Shown: in pieces, positions 23,586-35,339 of the stretch
Numbering within the stretch: the stretch's first letter is position 1
How the letters are laid out: each line of letters starts with the position of its first letter
Source: Branchiostoma floridae
Lineage: Eukaryota > Chordata > Leptocardii > Amphioxiformes > Branchiostomatidae
DNA length: 64,000 nt
Reading direction: 5' to 3'
Assembly: GCF_000003815.2 (NCBI RefSeq)
Contig: NC_049995.1
Coordinates: 1,290,330-1,354,329, forward strand
Notes under the pieces: generated by a model
The model's database searches: none
The model's input: the letters and a program-made list of their open reading frames with translations, nothing else
Told to the model about the DNA's origin: nothing
Position numbers and translations under genes: made by a program

Positions 23586-23727
23586 GTAAATTCCAGTTAA
23601 TTGCACAACGGATAATCACACACTTAATTGTTAAATGCACAAAATTACAGAATCCCTTGGAGGTGTGGTCCAGCTTAATAACTTTGTTTTGTTGCACTAT
23701 TCGGATAATTGCACGAAAAGCACTGTC
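23586..23727. mobile_element. short Tigger/pogo-like MITE copy 2
   Basis: CAGTTAATTGCACAACGGAT at the left and CGGATAATTGCACGAAAAGC ending CACTG at the right. Same family as 1743-1876, with shared AATCCC...GGTCCAGCT core. Confidence 0.65.
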
Positions 23728-23769
23728 AAATGATTTATTTGCAGCCAGTAGGTACCCAAAGTGCAAGTT

Positions 23770-23973
23770 ATGAGGCTCATTAACGTGGTCGAGGCGCCTC
23801 CTTGAGCACGGGACCCCCATTTTACGTTCCTCCCTGAAGACGATTTCTTGAAATGCTTCGTGAGGCTACAGCATCCGGTCGTCCTCGGGTGGCCTCCCAT
23901 CCAAGATCTGACCGGACTACGCGTTGCTTAACTTCCGTATCGAATGATCGGGTGTATTCGACGGTCGTAGATC
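23770..23973 (-). mobile_element. 5S rRNA-headed SINE (SINE3-like)
   Basis: On the minus strand 23973-23863 reads as a diverged 5S rRNA: GATCTACGACCG start, GGAAGTTAAGCAACG (box A region), CTTGGATGGGAGGCCACC (box C) and GGATGCTGTAG end. It continues into AGGAACGTAAAATGGGGGTC and CCCGTG...CCACGTTAATG, the same body seen behind the tRNA head at 22120-22200. The internal 5S promoter boxes are recognisable but changed, so it is a SINE or 5S pseudogene, not a functional 5S gene. Confidence 0.75.
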
Positions 23974-24289
23974 GGTGCTTTTTATGCAAATGGGTCATTT
24001 CATGTTACTTTCTAAATCATGATTGTTCGTATTTACTTGTTGTAAATACTCTCCAGCAACAATAAAACAAATTACCAGAGCCACTGCGCAGAGCAGATGC
24101 AGGGTCTTCAAAATGACAATAAGTCACTAATGTGAAATTTCTGTTTTCCGTGGTTCTGGTAAACTCCTAATGCATCCTCTAAAGTCTAGTACTTGCAGTT
24201 TATAAAACTTGGTTGCCAATGTTTTATGGAAATACAAAATTGTGTTCATATGTTAATCAAATTTATCCGAGTGGCCATCGCAATTTTTC

Positions 24290-24392
24290 AGCTTTAATTT
24301 TTGGATTATACAGAAACATGATAACAAAATTTGAATTGTTAATTTTTGGATTATACAGAAACATGATAACAAAATTTGAATTGTTAATAGTT
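24290..24392. repeat. two-copy 45-bp tandem duplication
   Basis: TTTTTGGATTATACAGAAAC and ATGATAACAAAATTTGAATT occur twice in direct tandem. Confidence 0.85.
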
Positions 24393-24711
24393 CCATATAA
24401 CTATCATACATACAAATATTATTGTTGCATATCAAATTTACCAGACATTAACGTGATCCTAATAAGCTTGGGAAAAAAGTAAACAGCTATTTGTGTAATC
24501 ATGAATGCATTAGGTTTTTAAAATGTCAGTAAAACTTATTTATATGATAAATCAAGTTCATTTTCTATATCATTAAGCATTTTTTGATTATGTCAGATTG
24601 TTTCTCAAACGTCACAAAACACAAGAAAGATGTACTATTACCATGTATAGTTTAGCGAAGGGGCATTATTTCAGTCGATCACCCTTTTAAGATTATTTTT
24701 CTTCTGTACAG

Positions 24712-24880
24712 ATGAAATCTGATGGGATGACCCTAACGGACACTGCAGTCGTGGAGAATGCAGTGAATGAATGACTGCAGAAAACTCAGCGTCATCAAGA
24801 AACAATTACGAAAATTTGCTTTCAACTTTCAGCAAAGTTTTTGGCAAGCCGTTACACGAATAAAATACAAAATAACTTCA
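24712..24880 (+). promoter_or_regulatory. terminal exon and poly(A) signal of the lectin-like gene
   Basis: Acceptor TTCTTCTGTACAG; the phase 1 join gives DEI then TGA at 24720-24722. AATAAA at 24859-24864 follows after a short 3' UTR. This conserved-looking end suggests the locus was recently a working gene. Confidence 0.5.
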
Positions 24881-25039
24881 TATTTCACGTTTTGTGTTAT
24901 ATACATGTCTCTCTAAGCAAAGCCGAGAGAGACAGGTATAGAATACAAAACATTAAAAGTTAATTCCGAAAATAGTTTCATCAGGTTGGTAGAATATAAG
25001 AGAATTCTTGTACGCAACCAGGTTAAACTTAATTGCTTA

Positions 25040-25260
25040 AGTTATGGTTTAAAAAGAGTCAACCCAGTGATGAACTGGGACCAGGGAGGGTACAAACTTG
25101 GCCACGTTTAGGATAGTGTTCTCGCCACAAAGGCGCCTACTTCGGCTACATATAGCAGGGAGAAGCAGAACTCCAGTCAGGAGCTCTGAGGAAGGTGTCT
25201 GATAGACACCGAAACGTAAGCACTTAGTAAGTTTAATCTTGTTGTGTACAAGAACTTTCC
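25040..25260 (+). mobile_element. retroelement-end-like repeat with hammerhead-like core
   Basis: 25186-25215 has CTGAGGA, an extra A, GGTGTC, loop TGATA, GACACC and GAAAC. This matches the order CUGANGA, stem II, GAAA of hammerhead ribozymes, with a perfect 6-bp stem. Such motifs occur in Penelope-like retroelement ends. Stem III and the UH cleavage site are not evident, so activity is doubtful. Confidence 0.45.
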
Positions 25261-26989
25261 CATATCAATTAAAAGTTTTAAGTTTTGATTATTGAAAACA
25301 ATCGTTACAAATGTGAAGCTTTACAGTGTTCCTATTGGCTCATTAGAGTGTTGCCAGTGAAACAAATCCTAAATGCATATTGTGCTACAGTTCAACCGCA
25401 GTATATAAAACATATGCTAGCCCTTATTGTTATGGTGATTAAGATATTTTACCCTTTATCTTTATCTTTACTTTGTACTTTAAGTTCATTCATTCACTTT
25501 AGAATCCCAATGAATACAGGATAGTTGACATGTAGACTTTGGTATAAATGGAAAAAATACCATAAAAGGGTCACAAATTCGCAGGTGGTTAAATTTCATA
25601 TGCAGCTTTAGAAAATCGTACCTAACGAAAATACAACAATATAAGTAGTGAGAAAAGAACAGCCGTACTGATATTACAAAACCAATCTATATACCATAGG
25701 GTACGATTTTACCGTTTAAAGGCATGTCAGGTTAGCGGTGGTAGAATTAAGAATATGTTTCATTTATACGTAAAATAGATTTTCTTTAGGTATTGAAATG
25801 TAGTAATAATCTTATAAAGTAGAAATCTAGTAGGGATCGCCCAGATTAACAAATACAACTTTTATCAATATTTGCCTTTTCCTAACATAATGTTTGCTTA
25901 GATATGCTGAAAGCATTCATTTTTTCATCTCTTGCTTATAGCTTAGAGCTAACCTTTTCCTGAATACCCAAACCTTTTGCTGAACAGGGACGTCGGGCAA
26001 AATGTAATATTTCCTTACGGATTTTCCTACCCAATGTTTTTCCGATTTGAGAAAAAGAAAAAAAAGAAACTTTTCAAATTGATGGCCACACCTCGTGTTG
26101 ACGTCTAGTAGCTGTACGTGCCAGTTTTGAACGGTACGTTTATTATTGAATTATTATTTTTCTTTCAACTTTGGACTTTGCTACCAGGGACCCCCTAAAT
26201 TTTGAAAGGTAAGGTTTTCCTGTCCGATTTCTCCTAAACTCGACTTTTTGGAAACAAAACAACATTCTTTTACCGACCGACCCAATTTTTTCTTTAAAAA
26301 TCCGAGAAACAACAAAAAAATGGTGTGGCCTACTGGGACCATAAATAATTCTTTAACTAAAAAATCCTTGTCAACTCTCTACAGAGCTACCCCACACCTA
26401 CAGTTGTGTCTATCAGGGGGACTAGGTCGCTTTATCAAGAACCTGTCGATCCAAAACAAAATGTAGCTGTATGGTAGAATTGCTAGACTAAGTGTGTATT
26501 AGAAATTGCAGTAGATTTGGTTCAGTTACTGATGCTATATGTAATGGTAAATGCTTAACCTTATAACACCTAACGTTTGTTTTACTTCTTTAGGCAACTT
26601 ATCCTTTTCTTCCGATCCTTGACAGATTACTGAGGGTAAGAATACCAACTGCTTAGGTTCGTACAAAAAATTTATGTACATGTATGTTTATTGTTTGTGG
26701 TCCTATTTTTCTTTATGCATGTGTTATGTAGGCAAGGCACATGTGCATGTCTATTGGTTCTTGGTTCTTGGTTTTGTTTTATTGAAAGAAAAAAATGCTA
26801 AATGTTATTACCATTTTTCAAAACTTGCAATATACTACATATCAGGTAAACATATTATTTAAAATTATGCATATTTGTCTGTTCTTAGTATTGCAGAAAA
26901 TTTACCTGCTATACAGCAAAAAGAGAACAAAAAAGTAACGTCAACTGCTATTTTTGCACTTGCACAAATTGTATAGCCTTATAGTTACT
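25261..26989. other. intergenic, nothing recognised
   Basis: AT-rich sequence with only short unsupported frames. Confidence 0.5.
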
Positions 26990-29740
26990 GTATCTCAGGT
27001 GAAATTACTTATTAAGAGAAGCGTACACACCTGCATGAAGAGAATTGTGAACTGATGATATGAGCCAATGATATACACTTAAGTCTGAATAACTATGTCT
27101 CAAGTTATATGATTATACACTGAAGTCTGAATAACTATATCTCAGGTGAAATTACTTATTAACAGAAGTGTAGACACCTGCATGAAGAGAATTGTGAACT
27201 GAAGATATGAGCTAATGATATAATTGTAGTAATGTACACTGAAGTCTGAATAACTGTCTCAAGTTATATGATTATACACTATAGTCTGAATAACTATGTG
27301 TCAAGTTATATTATTTTACACTGAAGTTTGATAAACTATGTCCCACAATTCATATTAAAAGTGTACACACCTGTGTAAAGAGAATTGTGAACTGATGATA
27401 TGAGGCAATGATAGAATCATACACTGAAGTCTGAATAACTATGTCTCAAGTTATATGATTATACACTATAGTCTGAATAACTATGTCTCAAGTTATATGA
27501 TTATACACTATAGTCTGAATAACTATATCTCAAGTTATATGATTATACACTATAGTCTGAATAACTATGTGTCAAGTTATATCATTTTACACTAAAGTTT
27601 GAGTAACTATGTCCCACCATTGATATTACAATTGTACACACCTGTGTAAAGATAATTGTGAACTGATGATATGAGCCAATGATATACACTATAGTCTGAA
27701 TAACTATGTCTCAAGTTATATGATTATACACTATAGTCTGAATAACTATGTCTCAAGTTATATGATTATACACAATAGTCTGAATAACTATGTGTCAAGT
27801 TATATCATTTTACACTTAAGTTTGAGTAACTATGTCCCACCATTGATATTACAATTGTACACACCTGTGTAAAGATAATTGTGAACTGATGATATGAGGC
27901 AATGATATAATTATACACTGAAGTCTGGATAACTATGTCTCAAGTTATATGATTATACACTATAGTCTGAATTATGTGTCAAGTTATATGATTGTACACT
28001 AAACTTTGAATTACTATATCCCACATGATAATTACATATTATCAGAAGTGTACACATCAGTGTGGAGAGAAATGTGAATTGGTGATATGAGCTAATGATA
28101 TAATTCTACACTGAAGTCTGAATAACTATGTCTCAAGTTATATAATTCTACACTTAAGTTTGAATAACCATGTCTCAAGTTATATAATTCTACACTTAAG
28201 TTTGAATAACCATGTGTCAAGTTATATGATTCTACACTTAAGTTTGAATAACCATGTGTCAAGTTATATGATTCTACACTTAAGTTTGAATAACCATGTC
28301 TCAAGTTATATACAATATGATTCTACACTTAAGTTTCAATAACCATGTGTCAAGTTATATGATTCTACACTTAAGTTTGAATAACCATGTGTCAAGTTAT
28401 ATGATTCTACACTTAAGTTTGAATAACCATGTTTCAAGTTATATACAATATGATTCTACACTTAAGTTTGAATAACCATGTGTCAAGTTATATAATTCTA
28501 CACTTAAGTTTGAATAACCATGTGTCAAGTTATATGATTCTACACTTAAGTTTGAATAACCATGTGTCAAGTTATATACAATATGATTCTACACTTAAGT
28601 TTCAATAACCATGTGTCAAGTTATATGATTCTACACTTAAGTTTGAATAACCATGTTTCAAGTTATATAATTCTACACTTAAGTTTGAATAACCATGTTT
28701 CAAGTTATATATGATTATACACTTAAGTTTCAATAACCATGTGTCAAGTTATATGATTATACACTTAAGTTTCAATAACCATGTATCAAGTTATATATGA
28801 TTCTACACTTAAGTTTGAATAACCATGTGTCAAGTTATATATGATTCTACACTTAAGTTTGAATAACCATGTTTCAAGTTATATATGATTATACACTTAA
28901 GTTTCAATAACCATGTGTCAAGTTATATGATTATACACTTAAGTTTCAATAACCATGTGTCAAGTTATATATAATTCTACACTTAAGTTTCAATAACCAT
29001 GTGTCAAGTTATATGATTATACACTTAAGTTTCAATAACCATGTGTCAAGTTATATATTATTCTACACTTAAGTTTGAATAACCATGTGTCAAGTTATAT
29101 ACAATATGATTCTACACTTAAGTTTGAATAACCATGTGTCAAGTTATATATGATTCTACACTTAAGTTTCAATAACCATGTGTCAAGTTATATGATTCTA
29201 CACTTAAGTTTGAATAACCATGTATCAAGTTATATATGATTCTACACTTAAGTTTGAATAACCATGTTTCAAGTTATATGATTCTACACTTAAGTTTCAA
29301 TAACCATGTGTCAAGTTATATACAGTATGATTCTACACTTAAGTTTGAATAACTATGTGTCAATTTATATGATTATACACTTAAGTTTCAATAACCATGT
29401 GTCAAGTTATATGATTATACACTTAAGTTTCAATAACCATGTGTCAAGTTATATGATTATACACTAAAGTCTGAATAACTATGTCTCAAGTTATATGATT
29501 AAACACTGAAGTCTGAATAATATATCTCAGGTGATATTACTTTACAGATGTGTACATACCTGACGTGTGGAGAGAAATGTGAACTGATGATATGAGCCAA
29601 TGATATGATATTACACTGAGGTCTGGATAATTATGTGCCAAGTTATAACGGATACACTATAGTCTGAATAACTCCAAGTGATATTACTTATTAACAGAAG
29701 TGTACACATCTGTGTGAAGAGAATCAAGTATATATAATCT
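26990..29740. repeat. 42-bp satellite, about 2.7 kb
   Basis: Core unit combines CTACACTTAAGTTTGAATAA, CCATGTGTCAAGTTATATGA and spacers, with period 42 and length variants carrying extra ATATAC or ACAAT. The centre (28090-29450) is homogeneous. The left part (26990-28090) and the right end are diverged and include larger GAATTGTGAACTGATGATAT blocks. Overlapping open frames such as 28092-28304 are repeat products. Confidence 0.95.
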
Positions 29741-30345
29741 TGTATTCTTGTTCAGTTCTCAAGACTCGGTAAAGTAATACACCTAGGGGCTTTTAGTGTA
29801 TACATATAGGCGAAAACTAAGTAATAAAGTCACTTGTACATAACGTTACATGTATATAATAAAGTCACTTGGCTGTGTGATTCTCTCTGTGCGTGCTGGA
29901 TTATATTTCTATCTGATAAAGACAAGGGAGAAGTAGAGGGTACCAATGATCCAATAGTAGAGTAACATTTAGGAAAGGTTTTGTGAACAAAGAAAAACAA
30001 CTGTTAAAGACCAAACAGGTGTACCCTGGACAAAGCACTAAGGAAGTACTCCCTACTGTGACCATCCCAGCAGCTAGAGGGGTGAATTGACCCCTATAAA
30101 TACATAAACTAATAAAAATCCCAGACTGTCTACACACTGGAAACAAAGGCAGGGACAGATACACATAAAATACTGGTCAAAAATTCAAATATTTTTCTCT
30201 ACTGGTTTTCAAGGAAACACCATCAAACCCTGCAGAATGATCCAGAAAGCTGTAACAAAGTTACGTAATCGATGTCCTAATAACAGCAACTTTCAAATTT
30301 TGAGAAATCAACCTTGTGTTCAAATTGAAACTTTCAACTCTGCTC
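29741..30345. other. intergenic, with first copy of a duplicated segment
   Basis: 30095-30222 contains CATAAACTAATAAAAATCCC, CAAAGGCAGGGACAGAT and CTCTACTGGTTTTCAAGGAA. All of these are repeated at 30645-30755 beyond the gap. Confidence 0.7.
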
Positions 30346-30464
30346 NNNNNNNNNNNNNNNNNNNNNNNNNNNNNNNNNNNNNNNNNNNNNNNNNNNNNNN
30401 NNNNNNNNNNNNNNNNNNNNNNNNNNNNNNNNNNNNNNNNNNNNNNNNNNNNNNNNNNNNNNNN
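30346..30464. other. assembly gap (119 N)
   Basis: Run of N. Any frame crossing it is meaningless. Confidence 1.
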
Positions 30465-30638
30465 AGCTCAAATGCCTTTATGTCTAGAAATATGGGTAAT
30501 AATGTGGTGTACCACTAGGAGCTATGTAGACTGTACATGTAACTGTCAGTTATGTCTCACAGTACCAGAGTAAGACAAGCCAGCATTTTCATTACTTTAT
30601 GTTCTGGGTTAGGTAAAACTTTATGCATAATCATTCTT

Positions 30639-30760
30639 CAATAAATACATAAACTAATAAAAATCCCAGACTGTCTACACGCTGTAAACAAAGGCAGGGA
30701 CAGATTAGCATAAAATACTGGTCAAAAGATTTTTCTCTACTGGTTTTCAAGGAAACTCTA
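30639..30760. repeat. second copy of segment flanking the gap
   Basis: Direct repeat of 30095-30222 with few differences and a deletion of AATTCAAAT near its end. It could be a real duplication or two haplotypes placed in series around the gap. Confidence 0.7.
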
Positions 30761-30834
30761 GTAGTTTACGTTAGCCGAAATCATTGGGTGGTTTTATAGT
30801 ACGGGGTTGGTCTTTAAGAAACATCCATTAAATA

Positions 30835-31060
30835 TTGTCTTGCTTTAGTACCTTCGCCAGAATGGCAAGGTTATGTTTTAGGCGTGTAGGTCTGTCTGTT
30901 AACAGCATAGCTCGAGAAGCCTTGAATGGATCCTGATGATATTTGGTAGGTGGGTAGGGGTCGTGAAAACGAAGGTCAAGCTTGATAACGGGCCCCTTAA
31001 GTGGCTTGCTAAGGTACTGCAGCGGAACTTCTATTTTTGATGTCTCGTGTTCTGGACATG
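30835..31060 (+). repeat. dispersed repeat (CTCGAGAAG / GGGCCCC family)
   Basis: Shares with 44025-44240 the ordered blocks TACCTTCGCCA.AA.G, CATAGCTCGAGAAG, GGATCCTGATGATATTTGG, AAGGTCAA, GGGCCCC and GGTACTGCAGCGGAACTTC. Related reverse copies lie at 35340-35690. Confidence 0.6.
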
Positions 31061-32584
31061 CTGTGGCGATTTTTGTGTGGTAGATAGCCCTTGGGGGAGA
31101 GAGTAAGTGCTGGAGGTCAAAAAGGTAAAACGCGCAAAGTGGCAGGGAGAGGGGAAAATGTGAAAAGTAGTTTAAGTAGAGAGACTCTGAGAGGCAAAGA
31201 GTATGAGATTCTCGCATTACAAAAATTGTATCTCTACTCCACCTCTGTAGTGTTGCTCGGACACCTGTTAGATTCTCAAGTCTCAGATTCTTGCCAGAGA
31301 TCTTTGATATCAATTTATGATATAACGTCAGAAACTGGTCGGTGCTGTCCACAACAAGACAAATGATTTTGGCCCCCCTAGTAAGTCATTTGCATGACAT
31401 TTACAAATTTAAAGCTCTTAAAATCTCATGGAGGTATGAGGTCGCCGAACTCTAATTTTATAATTTTATGGAAGCAAGCTTCTACTCAACGCGATCTATT
31501 TCTATAAATGTCCAAATTATATTTATTGCGTGAAAGTCCTATCCCTAGCTATATTTATATGTCATGTAATACGCCACGTTGATTCGTATGTCATGGGCTC
31601 CTAAGGGCACCCGTCCTATATGTATTATATAGGGGTAGGCCTGAAATTACACTAAGACGAACCCTCTTGAATGACGGAAGGGAAATGGTCTGAACAGCAT
31701 GGAAAGCATGGCAGTAGCAGAACAAGACCGCACCAATGTTGCGGGTGGATCTAAGGCAAAGTTAATTCTATTCTATGCATGGATGGCATGCTCGGGGAAC
31801 CCCAAAATTATTGCAGGCGTGCGAAGAAAGTTTGGCAAAGAAATGTTGCTGTTTGTTCTATCACATTTCTTAATAAATAAATCCTATTAACTTTGGGGTT
31901 GCTGTTGTTGCTTTCGTTGTGACATGATGAAGAACAGTAGGTTTTTCTTTTTATTCTTTCACATCTTCATAATGAATAAATATTTATCAACTTTGGAGTT
32001 GCTATCGAATATTCGAAACGGACAAAAATTGACTCTTGAGCGGTTTTCGACGGCTCATATTATCGAAATGATGTCTATTGTCACCAAAAATGAAGACCCT
32101 GGAATCTCAAGGGCATTTCGAACAACTGAAATTACTTTTCGAACTTTGAAAGGGAAAACGTACCAAGGCGTTTTTACTCTTTTGTCTCACGTTTGTGAAT
32201 ATAAGCTTTTGTGCAGAGTTCTTTGTCAAAGGACCCGGAAAACACTTGCAAATCAATGCATCTATAACAGTTGTAGCCATACAGAAGGAAAGATACAATG
32301 ACCATGAGTGAATGATCCAAATACAACTTTGCCCTCTTTTCAACCTTACCATGTCAAAAACAGCATAATTATGATGAATAAGGAAAACATACATGGTCAA
32401 TTTTCTTTGGTAAGGTTTGAACGTCTTTACAAATCAAAAGTAGGATTGCTTCATAGCGTTCTGTTTGCAATATGTACATCTTTTGGACCCAGTTACGGCA
32501 GCTAAGCACGTGTTGGAGGCCGGATTCGTCGCAATTTTGTGTACAATAATAAGATATCCCTAATGGGATACGTTTCTAGACACA
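31061..32584. other. intergenic, no gene supported
   Basis: Includes open frames at 31091-31366 and 31924-32301. No recognisable domain, start context or splice partner accompanies them. Two imperfect copies of CACAT.TTC.TAATGAATAAA followed by AACTTTGG.GTTGCT lie near 31860 and 31960. Confidence 0.4.
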
Positions 32585-32589
32585 CTTGA

Positions 32590-34375
32590 TTAGTTGTACA
32601 TAAATTGACAGTGTTCAGCACCAAGGACAGACTTAGTTGTACATATATTGACAGTGTTCAGCACCAAGGACAGACTTAGTTGTACATATATTGATGGTTT
32701 TCAACACCAACGACAGATTTAGTTGTACATATATTGATGGTTTTCAGCACCAACGACAGACTTAGTTGTACATATATTAATGGTGTTCAGCACCAACGAC
32801 AGACTTAGTTGCTAATATATTGATGGTGTTCAGCACCAAGGACAGACTTAGTTGCTAATATATTGATGGTGTTCAGCACCAACGACAGATTTAGTTGCTA
32901 ATATATTGATGGTTTTCAGCACCAAGGACAGACTTAGTTGCTAATATATTGATGGTTTTCAGCACCAAGGACAGACTTAGTTGCTAATATATTGATGGTT
33001 TTCAGCGCCAAGGACAGACTTAGTTGCTAATATATTGATTGTTTTCAGCACCAAGGAAAGACTTAGTTGCTAATTTATTGATGGTGTTCAGCACCAAGGA
33101 CAGACTTAGTTGCTAATATATTGATGGTTTTCAGCACCAAGGACAGACTTAGTTGCTAATATATTGATGGTTTTCAGCACCAAGGACAGACTTAGTTGTA
33201 CATATATTGATGGTGTTCAGCACCAAGGACAGATTTAGTTGCTAATATATTGATGGTGTTCAGCACCAAGGACAGACTTAGTTGTTCATGTATTGATGGT
33301 GTTCAGCACCAAGGACAGGCTTAGTTGTTCATGTATTGATGGTTTTCAGCACCAAGGACAGACTTAGTTGTACATATATTGATGGTTTTCAGCACCAAGG
33401 ACAGACTTAGGTGCTAATATATTGATGGTTTTCAGCACCAACGACAGACTTAGGTGCTAATAAATTGATGGTGTTCAGCACCAAGGACAGACTTAGTTGC
33501 TCATGTATTGATGGTTTTCAGCACCAACGACGGACTTAGTTGTACATATATTGATGGCTTTCAGCACCAAGGACAGACTTAGTTGCTAATATATTGATGG
33601 TTTTCAGCACCAAGGACAGGATTAGTTGTACATATATTAATGGTTTTCAGCACCAAGGACAGACTTAGTTGTTCATGTATTGATGGTGTTCAGCACCCAA
33701 GACAGGCTTAGTTGCTAATATATTGATGGTGTTCAGCACCAAGGACAGACTTAGTTGCTAATATATTGATGGTGTTCAGCACCAAGGACAGACTTAGTTG
33801 CTAATATATTGATGGTTTTCAGCACCAAGGACAGACTTAGTCGTACATATATTGATGTTTTTCAACACCGAGGACAGACTTAGTTGCTAATACATTGATG
33901 GTTTTCAGCACCAAGGACAGACTTAGTTGTACATATATTGATGTTTTTCATCACCGAGGACAGACTTAGTTGCTAATATATTGATGGTTTTCAGCACCAA
34001 GGACAGACTTAGTTGTTCATGTATTGATGGTGTTCAGCACCAAGGACAGACTTAGTTGTTCATGTATTGATGGTGTTCAGCACCAAGGACAGACTTAGTT
34101 GTTCATGTATTGATGGTGTTCAGCACCAAGGACAGACTTAGTTGTACGTATATTGATGGTTTTCAGCACCAACGACAGACTTAGGTGCTAATATATTGAT
34201 GGTGTTCAGCACCAAGGACAGACTTAGTTGCTCATGTATTGATGGTTTTCAGCACCAAGGACAGACTTAGTTGTACATATATTGATGGCTTTCAACACCA
34301 AGGACAGGATTAGTTGTACATATATTGATGGCTTTCAACACCAAGGACAGGATTAGTTGCTAATGTCTTTATAGT
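32590..34375. repeat. 43-bp satellite, about 40 copies
   Basis: Unit made of GACTTAGTTGCTAATATATT, GATGGTTTTCAGCACCAAGG and ACA, period 43. Variants alternate GCTAATATATT, GTACATATATT and GTTCATGTATT, as well as GTGTTC and GTTTTC, indicating several sub-families. Confidence 0.95.
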
Positions 34376-34499
34376 GTACAGCAACAAGCAAATCCGTAAA
34401 ATTTACTTGCTGTGGCCTTATACAGCCTCCAAGATCAGTGACAGTCGCGATCTGACTAGCCTCCTTTACCGGCGTCTCTAGGGCCTTGGCGAAAGTTTT

Positions 34500-34615
34500 T
34501 TTTGGGGGGGAGGGGAGGGGTTGATTCGCGATTTTTACCCGGGAATACGACGGGAAAGGAAAATATGCCGGGAAAGGAAAAATGCCGGGAAAGGAATATA
34601 TACCGGGGGCTTGTA
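34500..34615. repeat. short GCCGGGAAAGGAA tandem repeat
   Basis: Four to five diverged units of CGGGAAAGGAAAATATGC after a G-rich run. Confidence 0.8.
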
Positions 34616-35339
34616 CTGGCCCTAGCTCCAAGATTACATGTGTCTTCCGGTTGTGGTGCATCTTTTGTAAAACAATACAGGGGTTGTGGGAAAATGAAGG
34701 AAGCTGTGATCATGATGTTGCCTGTAATTCGCTTCTATCATCAAGTCGTAGAGGCAGTCGACAACATTTTTAAAATTTCAACTAGAGTTCGACAAACACA
34801 TTCTCTTCGCCAAATAATCATGCCTTTATCAAGACTTTAACGTTTTATTCATGTATTACTAAATAGTACCTACCCCAATAGCAAATGACTGCATGAACGT
34901 GTGTTCCTCACAAACCCACAAATGCTACCAAAAACATAACCGTCTCAGCGAACTGATGACAATGAAATCATGTACAATGTTGTGATATTTTCCAGTGCAA
35001 CTTTCATAGTGTTTTGTTAAAATCAGTAGTCTCACCAGACTCCGGCCTGGTCGAATAGTACACAGATGACCTAGTATGATCCCTGGTCAATCAGAATTTC
35101 ATGCTTCCAAGACAACGTCAGGGATTCTCTGCTTACACTGGCTCTCTTGACCTAATTCTTCTCTATTTTTAGACATTTATGGACCGATTCAAGTCCTTTC
35201 AGGTAACTCCGTCACAAGTATATTGCAACCATTATAGTTTCCCTAAGTAATCATATTAAATACATAGTGATTTATATATTTAGCATCTCATTATGTTGAT
35301 AATCACCCAAAGTACCTACATACCAAAAACAAAGAATAT

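Larger units (their letters stand above)
16461..24722 (+). pseudogene. multidomain membrane-anchored lectin-like gene, apparently broken
   Basis: Exons with consistent phase 1 borders: 16452-16593 (ATG 16461), 17285-17401, 18409-18585, 18788-18826, 19717-19998, 20121-20588, 20902-21345, 22507-22748 and 24712 onward (DEI then stop). Seen: residues 6-25 form one hydrophobic segment after MKKAV (signal anchor or signal peptide). Then come an Ala/Glu-rich linker, a cysteine-rich furin-like region, a hevein-like CCS module, a discoidin (F5/8C) domain and the second half of an FTP (fucolectin) domain. Lesions: in-frame TAA at 19875-19877, a 295-bp retroposon inside the hevein-like exon, and a missing first half of the FTP domain with a phase 1/phase 2 mismatch. 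Known: discoidin and FTP domains bind glycans. Inferred: a former carbohydrate-recognition protein now decaying. Assembly error or a non-functional allele are alternatives. Confidence 0.6.

Noticed and set aside
28092-28342. Repetitive frames over the 42-bp satellite (HGYSNLSVE, NNHVSSYMILHLSL)
   Set aside because: The period is a multiple of three, so frames stay open by arithmetic; both strands are equally open.
31924-32301. 125-codon plus-strand frame
   Set aside because: No recognisable domain, no splice partner, AT-rich surroundings; length is within chance for a 64-kb window.
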